From assembly GCF_000148725.1 (NCBI RefSeq), contig NZ_GL476320.1, forward strand, positions 1,119,776 to 1,167,539: DNA of 47,764 nucleotides, in the 5' to 3' direction. Each line of letters begins with the position of its first letter. The stretch's first letter is position 1. Position numbers and translations under genes: made by a program. A model generated the notes under the pieces. That model was not told the origin of the DNA and did not search any database. It saw only the letters and a list, made by a program, of their open reading frames with translations. Origin of the DNA: Roseibium sp. TrichSKD4 (GTDB taxonomy: Bacteria; Pseudomonadota; Alphaproteobacteria; Rhizobiales; Stappiaceae). Below are positions 8,939 through 18,012 of the stretch, one piece after another.

Positions 8939-10840
8939 ATGCTCAAACGAACGGGTTCGTGGAATCTCATTGCTGGCATTGGTCTTGTTTTTGTTGTCGC
9001 CACTTTCTTGGCTCATGCATTTTTAAACCGGTCGGAAGAGAATGCCCTGGAGCAATTGCTTGATCGGGCAGGGACGCAGGAAACCCGTATTCTTCGCAAC
9101 ATGGCTGTTCAGGCGTCCAGCACCCTTTCGGAAACTGGGCTCACAGGTCAGCCCTACAACATTTCCATCTCTGGCCGCGCAGCTCTTTCGTACTGGGCTG
9201 TGCTGGCCCGCAAGCCAAATAACCTTCCTCCGCAAATTCAGGCCATCGTTGGTGAAGTGGCCACAATTCTTTCGAAGTTCGAACAAGCACTATTTGATAA
9301 TACACTTGCTATCAGCGCACTAGAACTTCAAGCGCTGCGAATGTCATTTGAAAAGGTGGTTGCAGAACTGGAAGTTAGTCACTTCAATTCGGAAGATCGG
9401 CTGAAAGATGATTTTATCGCCAGAGGGCAAGCCAAAAACGCCATTTTCTTTGTGATCTTGACCGTAGCATCCGGCCTAATCGTCATGACGCTCCTGCAAA
9501 ATAATTGGCTGTTAGATGCCAACGCGAAGATTACAGAAAGTGCACAGCGTTATTCGAGGTTAGCCCGCCATGACGCGCTTACCGATTTACCCAATCGATT
9601 GTACTTTGAAGAGGTTTTGGCTGAAGCGCTATCGGAATGGGACCAGAGTGAAACCCTATCGGTTTTGGCACTGGATCTAGACGGCTTTAAGGGTGTGAAC
9701 GATACACTAGGACATGATGGTGGCGATGCGCTTTTGCGCTCCATAGCATCACGGTTGAAAAACATCGTTCGGAACCTCGATGGCCGCAACTGTGTCGCAC
9801 GCACAGGCGGGGATGAGTTCGTAATCCTCCTATACCTTCAAACTGGAATTGCAGACCCGCGCCGTATTGCCTCCCGAATATGTTCAGAATTGCAACGACC
9901 ATTTGAAACGGAATACGGTCACATCAAAGTTGGTGGGTCTGTTGGTTATACATTTGCCCGAGCGGATGTTTTGGAGGCTGATGTTCTTCTAAAGGAAGCT
10001 GATCTGGCATTAATGGAAGCAAAGTCTTCGGGCCCAGGTTTGTCTCGTCCGTACAATTGCACAATGATGGAGGACCTAAAGCGTCGGCTCAAAATTGAGG
10101 CGGACCTAGGTAGTGCGATCGATGCCAACCATATTCGCGCGTTCTATCAACCTCAGTTTGATCTTCAGACCGGGCGCTTGATTGGCGCAGAGGCATTGGC
10201 CAGATGGAAACACGCGGAATTAGGGCAGATTTGGGCTGCGGAGTTTATTCCAATCGCAGAGGCGAATGGGGATATTGTGCGGCTTGGCAAGCTGATATTT
10301 GAACAGGTTTGTGCGGAAGTAGCACAGATGCCGCACCATCTCACTGTTACAATCAACGTGTCTTTGGCCCAGTTGATGGAAGCAGAATTTCCGACTTTTG
10401 TCAGAGATATGCTTGTGAAGACAGGCGTGTCTCCAGCCCGGATTATTCTTGAGTTTCGCGAACATACCCTTTTGGTCAACCCGCATTACGTTCGCCAGGC
10501 AATCGTAAGCCTGCAAGCTTTGGGTGTGAAGATATCCTTGGGGGACTTTGGAACTGGAACGGCCCGCATTCAAGATGTTCTTCAAGTTCGCTGGAACGAG
10601 ATCAAAGTCGACAAGTCGCTGTCCGGACTGGATGAACCAGATGGTGTTGTGCCGCCGATTGTGAATTTGATCCAGCATATTAGCGGGCATGTTCAATCAA
10701 GCTTGCTTGTTGGTGGGATTGAAACCGAACACCAAAAGGCCGGCTTTTCCGAGGCCGGATTTGCTCATGGTCAGGGATATTTCTATTCTGAGGCACTCCC
10801 CAAGGATGAATTTGAAAAAGCGTATCTGATGACAGGCTGA
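8939..10840 (+). CDS. Membrane GGDEF-EAL protein (c-di-GMP synthesis/hydrolysis type) with an altered EAL metal site
   Basis: 633 residues from ATG 8939, chosen because it starts just before the first membrane segment and has GGAAGAAG upstream. Membrane segments are at about residues 8-28 and 167-186, flanking a periplasmic domain of roughly 140 residues with no recognised fold. The GGDEF domain (about 205-370) keeps GGDEF at 290-294 and NDTLGHDGGDALL, so it could be an active cyclase. An RNLD sequence lies eight rather than five residues before GGDEF, so no standard I-site is present. The EAL domain (about 390-630) keeps EAL (418-420), KVDKS, GIET and GQGY, but the DDFGTG motif reads GDFGTG (535-540), losing one Asp metal ligand. 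Phosphodiesterase activity may be weak or absent. Confidence 0.9.
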   Translation: MLKRTGSWNLIAGIGLVFVVATFLAHAFLNRSEENALEQLLDRAGTQETRILRNMAVQASSTLSETGLTGQPYNISISGRAALSYWAVLARKPNNLPPQIQAIVGEVATILSKFEQALFDNTLAISALELQALRMSFEKVVAELEVSHFNSEDRLKDDFIARGQAKNAIFFVILTVASGLIVMTLLQNNWLLDANAKITESAQRYSRLARHDALTDLPNRLYFEEVLAEALSEWDQSETLSVLALDLDGFKGVNDTLGHDGGDALLRSIASRLKNIVRNLDGRNCVARTGGDEFVILLYLQTGIADPRRIASRICSELQRPFETEYGHIKVGGSVGYTFARADVLEADVLLKEADLALMEAKSSGPGLSRPYNCTMMEDLKRRLKIEADLGSAIDANHIRAFYQPQFDLQTGRLIGAEALARWKHAELGQIWAAEFIPIAEANGDIVRLGKLIFEQVCAEVAQMPHHLTVTINVSLAQLMEAEFPTFVRDMLVKTGVSPARIILEFREHTLLVNPHYVRQAIVSLQALGVKISLGDFGTGTARIQDVLQVRWNEIKVDKSLSGLDEPDGVVPPIVNLIQHISGHVQSSLLVGGIETEHQKAGFSEAGFAHGQGYFYSEALPKDEFEKAYLMTG

Positions 10841-11039
10841 GCAGGCTTTGATCTGCTGTCTGCCAAGAGTGACCAAGGGTTAGGTATTTTGGCTAAATTT
10901 TTTCCGATTGATTTATTCGCGACTTAAAACCACCTCCTTACAATTTACAGGTGTGCTATGGCTGCCGCGCTTTTTCGTCAGGTTTGGGTCGGCGGAAACG
11001 CGAAACTGGTTCGACGGGGGCTTCGTTGGAGGATCGTTG

Positions 11040-12497
11040 TTGATTGATCCACTCGAAATGCAGGTGAGTGTCTGGGCGATTTATACGGCCTGCTTTCTTC
11101 TGGTTTGCCTGAGTGTTTTTGTCATTACCTTGGTTTGGCATTCCCGTCGACTGAATGCTGATTGTCTGGAAAAAGACGAAGCAATTCATACAGTGCGGAA
11201 TCTTGATCTGGAAACTGGGATTCCAAACCAACAGGCATTCATTTCTCAAGTCGACCTAAAGTGCGGTCAATCCAATGGTACGGGCACCACTGCCTTGTTT
11301 GTCATTGGCTGTAGTAGTCCAGTCAACAGTGTCCATGAGGGTGTCTGTCAAGCGGACCGTTTTTTGTCTGCTGTCAGTCCAATATTGCTCCCATTGCTGC
11401 GGCGCTGGGACAATGCCCCACTGATTGCAAGAGGTCGTACAGGCTGCTTTCTCTGTTTGCTCCATCTGCACCCAAATCATCAAATTGGCAGCGTCTCAGA
11501 GGACATCCTTTCTGAAATCAAGGACTACGTGGGGATGAAATATGAAGACAGCATGTTGCGACCTGCAATTGGTATTGCACTGTGTGAGCAGGATGGTGGT
11601 GATCCTTCGGAACTCATTTCGCGTGCGCAGCTAGCTTTTGAAGAGGCGGTTGACGTCCGGCACGAAGACTATTCCGTGTTTCACCCAAGCTTGGTTACAC
11701 CTCAAATCCGCCGCGAAACGATAGCGAAAAATATTGGCCACGCCGTAGAACACAAACTTATCCGACCACATTTCCAACCGTGTTTTGATGCGCGGAGCGG
11801 GCGGGTTTTCGGGCTGGAAGCTTTTGCACGGTGGCATCACCCCAAGCTTGGATGGATTACGCCGCCCGAATTCTTGCCTTGTGTTCGCACCTCAATGCTT
11901 CATGCAGATCTTGATATCAGTGTCTTGGATCAAGCTTGTGCCGATATGTGCCGTTTGTCTCAGCAGGTACCTGTCACAATCAATTTGTCAAAAGAAACGA
12001 TTTTGAATGACGATTTGGCTCTAATAGTCGAACGGGTCCTGTCAGTTTACGGTTTAAAACCGCAGCAATTGGTTTTTGATATTGGGGAAGGTGCCATCGA
12101 AGCTGCGGGAAGCAGATCCATCCAGACTTTGAGAGGATTGCAGGGCCTGGGAACTAAACTCTGTCTTGATGGGTTTGGTTGGGGAGGTGCGCGTTCGTTT
12201 CGGAATCTGTCTGTTATTGATTGGGATATGGTCAAGTTTGACCCCGAGTTGATCAGTCAGGCACTTGAAGACATACCCACCAGGACGCTCGTTAATGGAC
12301 TTATGAAAGCAACCTCTGATATTGGGATTACACCGCTAGCCAAAAATGTCGAAACTGCTGAGCAGCGTGACTTTCTGTTGGAGGTCGGAGTCTTCCACGC
12401 CCAAGGATTCCTTTACTGCGGACCGTTGGCGTTTGAAGAACTGGATAAAATATTCGATGAGCTAGATGCCTTGGGCGGTGTTGCGGCACTTGCTTAA
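11040..12497 (+). CDS. Degenerate GGDEF-EAL membrane protein, probably catalytically inactive
   Basis: 485 residues if translation starts at TTG 11040, which has GGAGG seven bases upstream. ATG 11058 is an alternative, and the frame is open from 10908. A single membrane segment follows at once (VWAIYTACFLLVCLSVFVITLVW). The GGDEF-like domain keeps the LETGIPNQQAF start but has GRTGCF where GGDEF should be. The EAL-like domain has EAF for EAL, DGFGWG for DDFGTG and DIGEG for the ExTE motif, while KFDPEL, NVET and AQGF survive. It probably neither makes nor cleaves c-di-GMP and may act by binding it or a partner. It lies about 200 bases after another GGDEF-EAL gene, suggesting a duplicated, diverged pair. 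Its stop overlaps the convergent M81 gene by four bases. Confidence 0.85.
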   Translation: MIDPLEMQVSVWAIYTACFLLVCLSVFVITLVWHSRRLNADCLEKDEAIHTVRNLDLETGIPNQQAFISQVDLKCGQSNGTGTTALFVIGCSSPVNSVHEGVCQADRFLSAVSPILLPLLRRWDNAPLIARGRTGCFLCLLHLHPNHQIGSVSEDILSEIKDYVGMKYEDSMLRPAIGIALCEQDGGDPSELISRAQLAFEEAVDVRHEDYSVFHPSLVTPQIRRETIAKNIGHAVEHKLIRPHFQPCFDARSGRVFGLEAFARWHHPKLGWITPPEFLPCVRTSMLHADLDISVLDQACADMCRLSQQVPVTINLSKETILNDDLALIVERVLSVYGLKPQQLVFDIGEGAIEAAGSRSIQTLRGLQGLGTKLCLDGFGWGGARSFRNLSVIDWDMVKFDPELISQALEDIPTRTLVNGLMKATSDIGITPLAKNVETAEQRDFLLEVGVFHAQGFLYCGPLAFEELDKIFDELDALGGVAALA

Positions 12498-13936
12498 GGT
12501 TTTTGCGAAACACGCGCTGACAGATGCGCTTTTGGTGTGAATTCAAAATCGGTTTCAAACGGAAAGGTTGGTTTGCTGCGATTGTTGATTTCGAGTGTGG
12601 AATGATCTTGCTGAACAGCTCCCTCGGTCAAAGCCATGATCGCCGGATTGGCAACACCAGCAATTTCCGTGACTAAGTATCCAGCCTTCACGATCAACGT
12701 TCTTGCATCCGCAAGCTCGATGCCAAATTTTTCAATGTCCGAAAGGTGATGGAATGGGCGTCTTTGTTCGGTCAAGATGATGATGTTATCTGCCAGATCG
12801 ATTGCTACTTCGCGGTTTTTCTCCGCTGCTGCACCGCAGATGGCCTTTACAATCGCGGTTCCTGACACTTTGGGGCACTTGCTTCCGAGTTCGGCTCCCA
12901 TCACGACATCTATGGATGCGCCAACTCCGGCTTCGGCGCAACTCCTCGCCATCGAAGGGGCAGTGATACCTGCAAATACACCGCCTTTCATGCCTTCATC
13001 AAGCCAGAGTTTCAGAAGGTCTGTACGGTCTCCAACGCCGCCCCCGGTCGGGTTGTCTCCACTGTCGGCGAGAACAATTGGCGACGTTGTTAGTTTGGAG
13101 GCGTATTTGATAGCGTCTTTCAGGGAAAGGGCCGGAACTCCAAACGTAAAGTCACGTCGGCTCTCCCAATAGCGGGCAGCGATGCGTTCGGCTGATTTCG
13201 CAATAATGACAGGATCGGTTCCGGTCACCACTGCTGCAGCTGTTGCACGTTTGGTATCGGCCCAGACATAGCCAACCATCAAATTGGCATCTGTAACACC
13301 GTCCAGTTTGTTATCGTGGCAAAGTCCTTTGTAAAGGCTTTGGGCAGGTTCATCGACTGTGCTTGTTTTTTCGCCCGGTAACAAAACAGGAATCGGAGCC
13401 CATGCGACATAGCGTGGTTCTCGATCCTTGAGCATCGCAACAAGCTGATTGAGGGCCCTTTGATGTGTTTCCCGAACATCGATATGCGGAGCAGTGCGGT
13501 AAGCGCAGAAGACGTCGATTTGATCGATGATTTTCTGCGTGACGTTGCCATGAAGGTCGTAGCTGACTGCGATTGGGATCTTATCACCGACTGCGTGTCT
13601 CACAACGCTGATCCAATCCCCTTCAACATCTTCCATTTGAGACACGTGCATCGCGCCATGCATCAGCAACAGGACCGCATCATGTGGGCCTGTTGCTTGA
13701 AGCTCCTTCAAAAACCGTACCTTGAATGCTTCGTAGCAATCGCTTGTGACCGGACCACCGGGAATTGAGCGGGCATGGAAAAGCGGTTGGAGTTGTACTC
13801 CCTCAGGCGAGGAAGTTTCGCCCAGAACCTGATGGAGCAGTGCATCCCCAGTCGTGAGCAGAAAATCATCTGTTGTTTGCACAACAGGTGAATAGGTGCT
13901 GCACTCGGTATGAATGCCTCCAACCGCTATTTTCAT
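12494..13936 (-). CDS. M81-family metallopeptidase (MlrC-like), copy 1
   Basis: 480 residues matching the MlrC family, named for the enzyme that finishes microcystin breakdown. Seen features are the N-terminal GGIHTECSTYSP, the metal-site type motif YDLHGNVT and the C-terminal-domain start ADSGDNPTGGGVGDRTDLL. No signal peptide, so cytoplasmic. Family members act on short peptides that contain unusual or D-residues, though few are characterised. It is the last gene of a minus-strand operon, 15 bases after the hexosaminidase stop. That links it to amino-sugar use and raises a muropeptide substrate as an inference. A second M81 gene lies on the opposite strand of the same region and is clearly divergent from this one. 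Confidence 0.9.
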   Translation of the reverse strand: MKIAVGGIHTECSTYSPVVQTTDDFLLTTGDALLHQVLGETSSPEGVQLQPLFHARSIPGGPVTSDCYEAFKVRFLKELQATGPHDAVLLLMHGAMHVSQMEDVEGDWISVVRHAVGDKIPIAVSYDLHGNVTQKIIDQIDVFCAYRTAPHIDVRETHQRALNQLVAMLKDREPRYVAWAPIPVLLPGEKTSTVDEPAQSLYKGLCHDNKLDGVTDANLMVGYVWADTKRATAAAVVTGTDPVIIAKSAERIAARYWESRRDFTFGVPALSLKDAIKYASKLTTSPIVLADSGDNPTGGGVGDRTDLLKLWLDEGMKGGVFAGITAPSMARSCAEAGVGASIDVVMGAELGSKCPKVSGTAIVKAICGAAAEKNREVAIDLADNIIILTEQRRPFHHLSDIEKFGIELADARTLIVKAGYLVTEIAGVANPAIMALTEGAVQQDHSTLEINNRSKPTFPFETDFEFTPKAHLSARVSQKP

Positions 13937-13951
13937 ATTCTTACCCGAGGT

Positions 13952-15862
13952 TTAGAGGTTCGGGAAATGGTGGCTGAGGGCGACGAACCGTTGCCAGTTC
14001 TTGTTTTGGGGATCTGTCCAGCCCGCTTCAGCCACTGCAAAAAGGCGCGGAAACACCATGTGGTTGAAAATCGTCTTGTTGGTGATGTGTTCACACCAAA
14101 TGCAGGCTTGTACGCCTTTCAAACGATCCGCGACATCATCATCAAGCCCGGTGGCGGCTTCAAATGCATAAGCAGCTTCGGGTGTTGTGTAACCCGCCCA
14201 GCCTGCGCCCGGTTCTTCCCAGCCTTCGGATTGGGCCATATCGAGATAATAGGCCTGACCCGGACTACAGACGACCTCGTAACCTTCCTCGATGAGTTTT
14301 TTGGTCAGTTCCGGTTTTTGCCAAGCAACGAGCAGAGAACCATCTGCATCCACACCGCCGCCGTGGGACACTTCATCCCAACCAGCAAGTTTGCGATTAT
14401 GCTTCTTCAAGATAGCTTGTGCCTTGCGCAGGAAATACGCCTGAAGCTCCATTGTGCCTGAAAGGCTTTCAGCCTTCATCAGGTCTTGGGCATTGGGCGA
14501 TTCCAGCCACGATTTTTCATCCACTTCATCGCCGCCAACGTGAATGTATTCACTTGGGAACAGATCTGCTACTTCAGCAAAAACAGCTTCCAAAAACTCA
14601 TAGGTTTCGGGAATTGCAGGGTTCAGAGCGTTGTTCGCGTACCCTTGAACGGAATGATAGGATTCTTCACGCTCATCCGGGTCGGTCAGGTTGGGGTAGG
14701 CTTTGAGTACTGCCGTGCAATGACCGGGAATATCGATCTCCGGAACGACCGTTACATTAAGGCTCTCCGCATGAGCGACGATGTCGCGTACTTCTTCCTG
14801 CGTGTAGAAACCTCCATATGTCTCGTCTCCATAACCATGTTGCGAGACCAACGGCAGGTGCGGCCCACGAAACGCTCCAGTCATGGTGAGTTCCGGATAA
14901 GCCTTGATTTCAAGACGCCATCCCTCGTCATCGGTCAGATGCCACTGAAAGACATTCATGCGGCTCCATGCCAGAATGTCCACGAACCGCAGGATGTCTT
15001 CTGTTGGCCAGAAATGGCGTGAAACATCGAGATGGGAAGCGCGCCACTCAAACCGCGGCACATCCGTGATAATGCCTTCTGCTGGGGTCTGAAACTTGGC
15101 CGGATCACTTTGTGTTCCGTAAAAGATCTGGGCCAGAAGTGTCAGGCCGTAATCCCGACCAGCGTCGGACGAAAATGATAGTTCTACCGTTCCATCGGAG
15201 AACTTCAGAGAATAGCCGTCGTTTGAAAATCCATCGGTTTGTTTGAACGCAATCGCCATTCCATCTTTGGTTGGCGTCATTCGAAACGGATTGGCGCAAT
15301 CTGGAAATAGCCTTGTAGTCAGAGCATCGATTTTCAGAATTGCAGCCTTGTTTTCGCTGGTGCAATCCTCAGAAGGATAGAAACGAACTATGCCAGCGCG
15401 ATAGGATGAGATTGATACCTGATGCGGGTAAGGAACAGCATAAACAGGTGTGTCAATTACGCCTTTTGGAATGTGACGCAGTTCGCCGCTGTCGCGATCT
15501 TCCGGGCGTTGCAGATCGGAGACTTGAACAGGTACTACAGCGTCATCAATAAGCGCGTAGGCGGACTTTGGACCATCGACCCGGTGTCGCGGAGGCATTT
15601 CGATTTCTTCGACGGTGAAATCCCAAGTCTCACCCGGTTGAAGCACGAAGCCTTCTGGAGGTGCGATTTCATGAAAATTGGCGACGCGACGAAGCAAGGT
15701 GCCATTGCTTATTCCGGAACCTCGAACACATCGTGACATGGCAGAGTAGGCGAGAGTGAAGCCGGATAAAGCTGTCTTGCCGTAGTTCGACAGCGAAAGC
15801 GCAAAGGCGTTTTTTGTGTTTTCCGTTGCCGGAACAAATCGAGCTTCGAGACTAAGCGTCAT
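13952..15862 (-). CDS. Beta-N-acetylhexosaminidase, GH20 family, cytoplasmic
   Basis: 636 residues from ATG 15862 (AGGA upstream). An earlier in-frame start would overlap the SDR gene and is less likely. The GH20 catalytic barrel runs from about residue 270 to 620. The catalytic pair is Asp445-Glu446 in HVGGDEV, where Asp assists the substrate N-acetyl group and Glu is the acid/base. Upstream motifs WHLTDDEGWR and PEIDIPGH are typical. There is no signal peptide, so it should cut imported oligosaccharides inside the cell, releasing GlcNAc or GalNAc from non-reducing ends. Chitobiose, GlcNAc-MurNAc or related disaccharides are candidates. It sits 20 bases downstream of the SDR gene in the RidA-led operon. 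Confidence 0.93.
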   Translation of the reverse strand: MTLSLEARFVPATENTKNAFALSLSNYGKTALSGFTLAYSAMSRCVRGSGISNGTLLRRVANFHEIAPPEGFVLQPGETWDFTVEEIEMPPRHRVDGPKSAYALIDDAVVPVQVSDLQRPEDRDSGELRHIPKGVIDTPVYAVPYPHQVSISSYRAGIVRFYPSEDCTSENKAAILKIDALTTRLFPDCANPFRMTPTKDGMAIAFKQTDGFSNDGYSLKFSDGTVELSFSSDAGRDYGLTLLAQIFYGTQSDPAKFQTPAEGIITDVPRFEWRASHLDVSRHFWPTEDILRFVDILAWSRMNVFQWHLTDDEGWRLEIKAYPELTMTGAFRGPHLPLVSQHGYGDETYGGFYTQEEVRDIVAHAESLNVTVVPEIDIPGHCTAVLKAYPNLTDPDEREESYHSVQGYANNALNPAIPETYEFLEAVFAEVADLFPSEYIHVGGDEVDEKSWLESPNAQDLMKAESLSGTMELQAYFLRKAQAILKKHNRKLAGWDEVSHGGGVDADGSLLVAWQKPELTKKLIEEGYEVVCSPGQAYYLDMAQSEGWEEPGAGWAGYTTPEAAYAFEAATGLDDDVADRLKGVQACIWCEHITNKTIFNHMVFPRLFAVAEAGWTDPQNKNWQRFVALSHHFPNL

Positions 15863-15881
15863 GGAATGATCCTGTACGATA

Positions 15882-16670
15882 CTAGAAATCAGCAGATTGC
15901 GTGAAAGTGCGGGGCAGGGCCGGGGAACCACAGGTCAGCCCACTGTCGATGGGCAGACATATGCCGGTGATGCACTGTGCGTGAGGAGAGGTGAGGAAGG
16001 TTACTGCTTGCGCAATGTCTTCAGGCGTTGGCAGTTGTTTGAGTGGGTACCACGTCAAGGCTTCATCAAAAACGTTGGGATTGACAGAAGTTCGGTCTAC
16101 CCAAGCTTGGGTTCGAACCGTTCCCGGTGCAATCGTATTGGCCCGCATCCCAAATTTTCCGTATTCAACGGCGAGTTGGCGGGTTGCGTGGATCAATCCC
16201 GCCTTAGCGGCGGAATATGCCGGGTGCCCATAGGTTCCAAGGCCGTTGACTGACGCTATGTTGATGACATTGCCGCCGTCTTTCAGATCAGCTTCAAACG
16301 CCTTGAAGCAGGCAAGGGCCGCTTTGAGGTTGAGACGCAGATCCTTGTCGAGCGAGTCGCTGGTCATATCCTGATAGCTGTAGGCCATACCGGCACCAGC
16401 GTTGTTGACCAATATCTTGACTGTGCCCCAAGCAGATACGTCTTTTCCCATCTGTTCAACTGCTTGGTGGTCAAGCAGGTCAGTCTGAAATCCACGGGCT
16501 TCTATGCCGTTTTGCGCGAATCTGGAAACTGTTTCATCCAGTGCCGCGCGGTTGATGTCGACAAGAGCGATACGATGTGAGGTTCCTAGCGCCTTGGCGA
16601 TTGCACTGCCAATTTCGCCGGCACCGCCTGTCACAACAGCAACAGGACGTTTTTCGTCAGCTTTAGTCAC
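15882..16670 (-). CDS. Short-chain dehydrogenase/reductase (SDR)
   Basis: 262 residues from GTG 16670, chosen because AAGGAGG lies six bases upstream; the open frame extends further but without a better start. Classical SDR features are present: cofactor loop TGGAGEIG, an acidic residue after strand two (VDIN) suggesting NAD preference, NNAG, and the catalytic set Ser (NIASVNG) and YSAAK. The start overlaps the end of the RpiR-type regulator by eight bases, so the genes are coupled. Substrate is unknown; operon context suggests a sugar, amino-sugar or hydroxy-acid intermediate. Confidence 0.88.
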   Translation of the reverse strand: MTKADEKRPVAVVTGGAGEIGSAIAKALGTSHRIALVDINRAALDETVSRFAQNGIEARGFQTDLLDHQAVEQMGKDVSAWGTVKILVNNAGAGMAYSYQDMTSDSLDKDLRLNLKAALACFKAFEADLKDGGNVINIASVNGLGTYGHPAYSAAKAGLIHATRQLAVEYGKFGMRANTIAPGTVRTQAWVDRTSVNPNVFDEALTWYPLKQLPTPEDIAQAVTFLTSPHAQCITGICLPIDSGLTCGSPALPRTFTQSADF

Positions 16671-17529
16671 CAAGGGCCTCCTTGTCGTTTTCATCTCTGG
16701 CATTGGTCAATTGGTGCTTGACCCGGCGAAGGCTTTCCTGAGCCGGTGCAGCGCGCGAAATGGCAACCAATGTGGCCAGCACGTCAACCACATACAAAAA
16801 GGCATAGCGGCTGCTGCTTGGACGCAGGATGTGCCCGTGCTCGGGTACGTCGATGGGGATTGTTATGTTTGCAGCTTTTGAAACGGGTCTTCCGGGGCGA
16901 GTAAGAGCGATCACCGTTGCGCCATAAATTTGGGCAGCTTCCATGGCTTCAACGAGAGGGTCATTACGACCGGATACAGAGGACGCAATAACCACATCGC
17001 CTGCAGCAAGGGTCGCGCTCTGCATCAATTGAATCGCGTGGTCAGTGGAACTCGTCGCACGCAGACCCAACCGAAACAGGCGGTTGCGCAGTTCCTCTGC
17101 GATCATTGAGGATGTGCCACCAGATCCGAAGGACACAACATAAGAGGCCTTTGATATGGCTTGTGTTGCGGCTTCAATCGCCTTCAGGTCCAATTGGTCC
17201 CGAACAAGGGTCAGTATGTTTTGGCTTTGCGCCAAAAGACTATCGGCAACGTCTGTGGGTTGATCACTGGTTTCATTGACTTCAAGGTAGCGCAAACCGG
17301 CAAAGGTGGCCTGAGCAAGCTGAACCTTGAAGGCTGTGAAGCTTTCACATCCCAAACGGCGCGCAAAGCGGGTGACAGTTGGCGGCGAGACGCCTGCTTT
17401 CTCCGCGACCTCGGTTATACCGGCATGCACAATGAATTCGGCATTGCTTCGGATCAGGTCGGCAAGAATTCTCTCGGATTTGGAGAGCTCTGAGGCCTTG
17501 TCATGGAGAATGGACAGAACGTCTCGCAT
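16663..17529 (-). CDS. RpiR/MurR-family transcriptional regulator (HTH plus SIS sugar-phosphate domain)
   Basis: 288 residues from ATG 17529, seven bases after the RidA stop. The N-terminal winged HTH includes VAEKAGVSPPTVTRFARRLG. The C-terminal SIS domain (about residues 115-245) includes VSFGSGGTSSMIAEELRNRL and VVIASSVSGRNDPLVEAME, the site that binds phosphosugars. RpiR-family proteins, among them MurR of the MurNAc system, sense sugar phosphates. It lies inside the operon it may control (ridA-rpiR-SDR-GH20-M81), which suggests autoregulation. A second regulator of GntR type is in the same island, so the operon may integrate two signals. Confidence 0.92.
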   Translation of the reverse strand: MRDVLSILHDKASELSKSERILADLIRSNAEFIVHAGITEVAEKAGVSPPTVTRFARRLGCESFTAFKVQLAQATFAGLRYLEVNETSDQPTDVADSLLAQSQNILTLVRDQLDLKAIEAATQAISKASYVVSFGSGGTSSMIAEELRNRLFRLGLRATSSTDHAIQLMQSATLAAGDVVIASSVSGRNDPLVEAMEAAQIYGATVIALTRPGRPVSKAANITIPIDVPEHGHILRPSSSRYAFLYVVDVLATLVAISRAAPAQESLRRVKHQLTNARDENDKEALGD

Positions 17530-17536
17530 ATCAGAC

Positions 17537-17920
17537 CTACGGTTTCTTGTAGGCGATACAGTCAATTTCGACTTTGCAATCGACCATCATCGTAGCTTGA
17601 ACGCAGGCACGCGCAGGCGGATGCTCGCCAAAGTAACTTTTGTATACGCCGTTGAAAGACCAAAAATCGCGTGGGTCATCGAGCCAAACACCGCAGCGAA
17701 CAACGTGTTCCAAACCGTACCCGGCTTCTTCAAGGATAGCGATCACATTTTTTATCGTCAGATGGGTCTGCTCAACGATTCCATTTCCGACAATTTCTCC
17801 GTCTTTCATTGCGACTTGACCAGAAACATATAGCCATCCATCAGCCTCGACAGCACGTGCGAAAGGAAGGTTCTGGCCACCTGCACCGGACTTTTCTGCC
17901 CCAATTCGTCTGATCGACAT
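17537..17920 (-). CDS. RidA family (Rid/YjgF/UK114) enamine/imine deaminase
   Basis: 127 residues from ATG 17920, with GGAG six bases upstream; the open frame reaches further but the extra sequence has no protein character. The family hallmarks are present: LYVSGQVAMKDGEIV, the C-terminal PPARACVQATMM holding the conserved Arg, and VEIDCIAYK. Characterised RidA proteins hydrolyse reactive 2-aminoacrylate and related imines made by PLP enzymes such as serine and threonine dehydratases. A D-serine dehydratase-like gene lies in the divergent operon, which gives this copy a plausible job. It is the first gene of the minus-strand operon and follows an operator-like site. Confidence 0.92.
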   Translation of the reverse strand: MSIRRIGAEKSGAGGQNLPFARAVEADGWLYVSGQVAMKDGEIVGNGIVEQTHLTIKNVIAILEEAGYGLEHVVRCGVWLDDPRDFWSFNGVYKSYFGEHPPARACVQATMMVDCKVEIDCIAYKKP

Positions 17921-17957
17921 ATCGTCTCCAATTTGAAAAGGATTTACATTGTGGTTT

Positions 17958-17974
17958 GATATTGGTGTTATATC
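17958..17974. promoter_or_regulatory. Putative GntR-type operator in the divergent ridA / NTF2-like promoter
   Basis: GATATTGGTGTTATATC, with GATAT/ATATC arms, lies in the 92-base gap between two divergent operons. Its ATTGGTGTTA core matches the sites at 29389-29404, 28176-28190 (other strand) and 28220-28235. The shared core is seen in sequence; binding by the GntR protein encoded at 29443 is inferred. Confidence 0.5.
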
Positions 17975-18012
17975 ATCCCTATAGTGGATGAAAATCAACA
18001 CCGAAAGCGAAA

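Noticed and set aside
11576-11590. ATTGGTATTGC as another copy of the GntR-type operator
   Set aside because: It lies in the middle of the degenerate GGDEF-EAL coding sequence and lacks the flanking symmetry.
13910-15022. Plus-strand open frames opposite the hexosaminidase gene
   Set aside because: They mirror the codon structure of the GH20 gene on the other strand and show no protein-like features.
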